Assembly: GCA_949286405.1 (NCBI GenBank)
Contig: CASECH010000164.1
Location: forward strand, 1 to 6,018
Reading direction: 5' to 3'
Source: an uncultured bacterium
Lineage (GTDB): Bacteria; Cyanobacteriota; Vampirovibrionia; Gastranaerophilales; Gastranaerophilaceae
DNA: 6,018 bases
Position 1 is the first letter of the stretch. Every line of letters begins with the position of its first letter. A model generated the notes under the pieces. The model made no database searches. It saw only the letters and a program-made list of their open reading frames with translations, and was not told where the DNA came from. The position numbers were made by a program, and so were the translations under genes. This document shows, one piece after another, positions 5,306-6,018 of this stretch.

Positions 5306-6018
5306 CCGCCTGAGCGGGAATGGTAAATTAGCAACAATGTCAAAAACAAAACGTTTCACATATAAAGGAGCTTTTCTATTAATTTCTCTTGGCAGCTTAA
5401 ACAAATCTAACGGGTAACTACTTTTTGCAAATACAATTTTATCAAATCCATCAATAGTTGTAATATCTGTATTACGCAAATCAATTAAAGATTTTTTAAT
5501 AAAAGGCATCCCATAAAATTGAATAATTTGTCTCCAAGTAAGTATTGTAACATTATTAATCCAAGAAAAAGCTTTAATATATACATCAGCTTTAAAACCT
5601 TTTTGTTCCAATATTTTAGTCAACCCCATTTCATAATATGAAATTACCATAGCCTTGCTATCTTGTGCTTTTATATTCAAAATAAAATCCTTAAATACAT
5701 CAGACACAAAAACTTTTTTTTGAAATACTAAAAAATAACTTTGTAAATGTGAGGATTTATGAGTAAAAAGTTTAAAAGAATCTCTATAACTGAAACTATT
5801 TTTTGTAATTCCCCAAAAGTCACAATCTCTACTATCCATTTCATCAAAAATATTTTTCAATGGATAAAAAGGGCCATAACAACTATCATTTACAAAAATC
5901 AATTCATCAAAATCTTCCAACTGACCTTTTTGCATAACATATAAAAATCCACGCTTATAGGAACCAAAATCATATTCATTATGCTTTTCAGCAATAATAT
6001 AATCAGCCACTCCTTCTA
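5258..6018 (-). CDS. RgpF-like rhamnan synthesis protein, C-terminal part (runs off right edge)
   Basis: Resembles the rhamnan synthesis protein F (RgpF) family, glycosyltransferase-like proteins of rhamnose-rich cell-wall, O-antigen and capsule loci. Numbering from the first complete codon (6016), the visible 252 residues contain NEYDFGSYKRGF (13-24), like the family's N-x-G-YDFGSWK stretch; LIFVNDSCYGPFYPL (39-53); DFWGIT (66-71); and HLQSYFLVFQKKVF (90-103). These are the most conserved family blocks. After about residue 150 the sequence is less recognisable and ends with a basic, hydrophobic tail. A GTG at 6010 could be read as a start, but AAGGA directly abuts it with no spacing, and the frame stays open upstream to the edge with residues (EG) that fit the family. 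The gene is therefore more likely truncated by the window than complete. Ile codons are mostly ATT (about 3 ATA of 24), unlike the glycosyltransferase it faces. The two coding ends overlap 48 bp with no terminator between. Confidence 0.8.
   Translation of the reverse strand, partial: EGVADYIIAEKHNEYDFGSYKRGFLYVMQKGQLEDFDELIFVNDSCYGPFYPLKNIFDEMDSRDCDFWGITKNSFSYRDSFKLFTHKSSHLQSYFLVFQKKVFVSDVFKDFILNIKAQDSKAMVISYYEMGLTKILEQKGFKADVYIKAFSWINNVTILTWRQIIQFYGMPFIKKSLIDLRNTDITTIDGFDKIVFAKSSYPLDLFKLPREINRKAPLYVKRFVFDIVANLPFPLRRLAAIAIGRLFPFFKD

Noticed and set aside
5306..5317. Hairpin CCGC-CTGA-GCGG just after the glycosyltransferase stop, as a terminator
   Set aside because: The stem is only 4 bp with no T tract on either strand, and it lies inside the coding part of the RgpF-like gene (the RRLA segment).

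Overview
This is an AT-rich window (about one third G+C by eye) with ordinary bacterial signals: Shine-Dalgarno sites, sigma-70-like promoter elements and one strong intrinsic terminator. It holds five protein genes, two of them cut by the window ends. There are no RNA genes, mobile elements or CRISPR arrays that I can support. The organism looks like a low-GC, probably anaerobic or microaerobic bacterium, because its ribonucleotide reductase is the oxygen-independent, B12-dependent class II type. The N-terminus of the isoleucyl-tRNA synthetase (YKDTLNLPQTT...MRANA) resembles cyanobacterial-type enzymes. No T-box leader precedes ileS, which would be unusual for a typical low-GC Firmicute. Together these make a non-photosynthetic cyanobacterial relative (Vampirovibrionia/Melainabacteria, e.g. 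Gastranaerophilales) a reasonable but unproven guess.

Left part (1-2129, minus strand): a sodium/proton-coupled glutamate/aspartate-type symporter of the DAACS/SLC1 family, followed after 30 bp by the 5' third of ileS. Both have good ribosome binding sites and probably share a transcript. The symporter starts at TTG, and an in-frame stop just upstream rules out a longer start. The IleRS signature motif reads HVGT instead of HIGH.

Middle (2130-4416): a 254-bp divergent intergenic region carries the promoters for both directions, a pair of GTAACATwwCGA direct repeats and an ATTTCGAAAT palindrome. It is followed by a complete class II ribonucleotide reductase (nrdJ, 660 aa, GTG start) with all expected catalytic cysteines and a cysteine-rich zinc-ribbon-like tail. 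A strong hairpin-plus-U-tract terminator ends the gene.

Right part (4430-6018): a family 2 glycosyltransferase on the plus strand runs tail-to-tail into a minus-strand RgpF-like (rhamnan synthesis F) protein that continues past the right edge. The coding ends overlap by 48 bp. This looks like the edge of a surface-polysaccharide (O-antigen, capsule or cell-wall rhamnan type) locus. The glycosyltransferase has no Shine-Dalgarno, uses ATA isoleucine codons far more than nrdJ, and seems to be read from a promoter whose -35 box sits in the loop of the nrdJ terminator. That promoter would start transcription at the A of its ATG, giving a leaderless mRNA. This is the most original signal in the window. 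I see no clearly undescribed multi-gene system.
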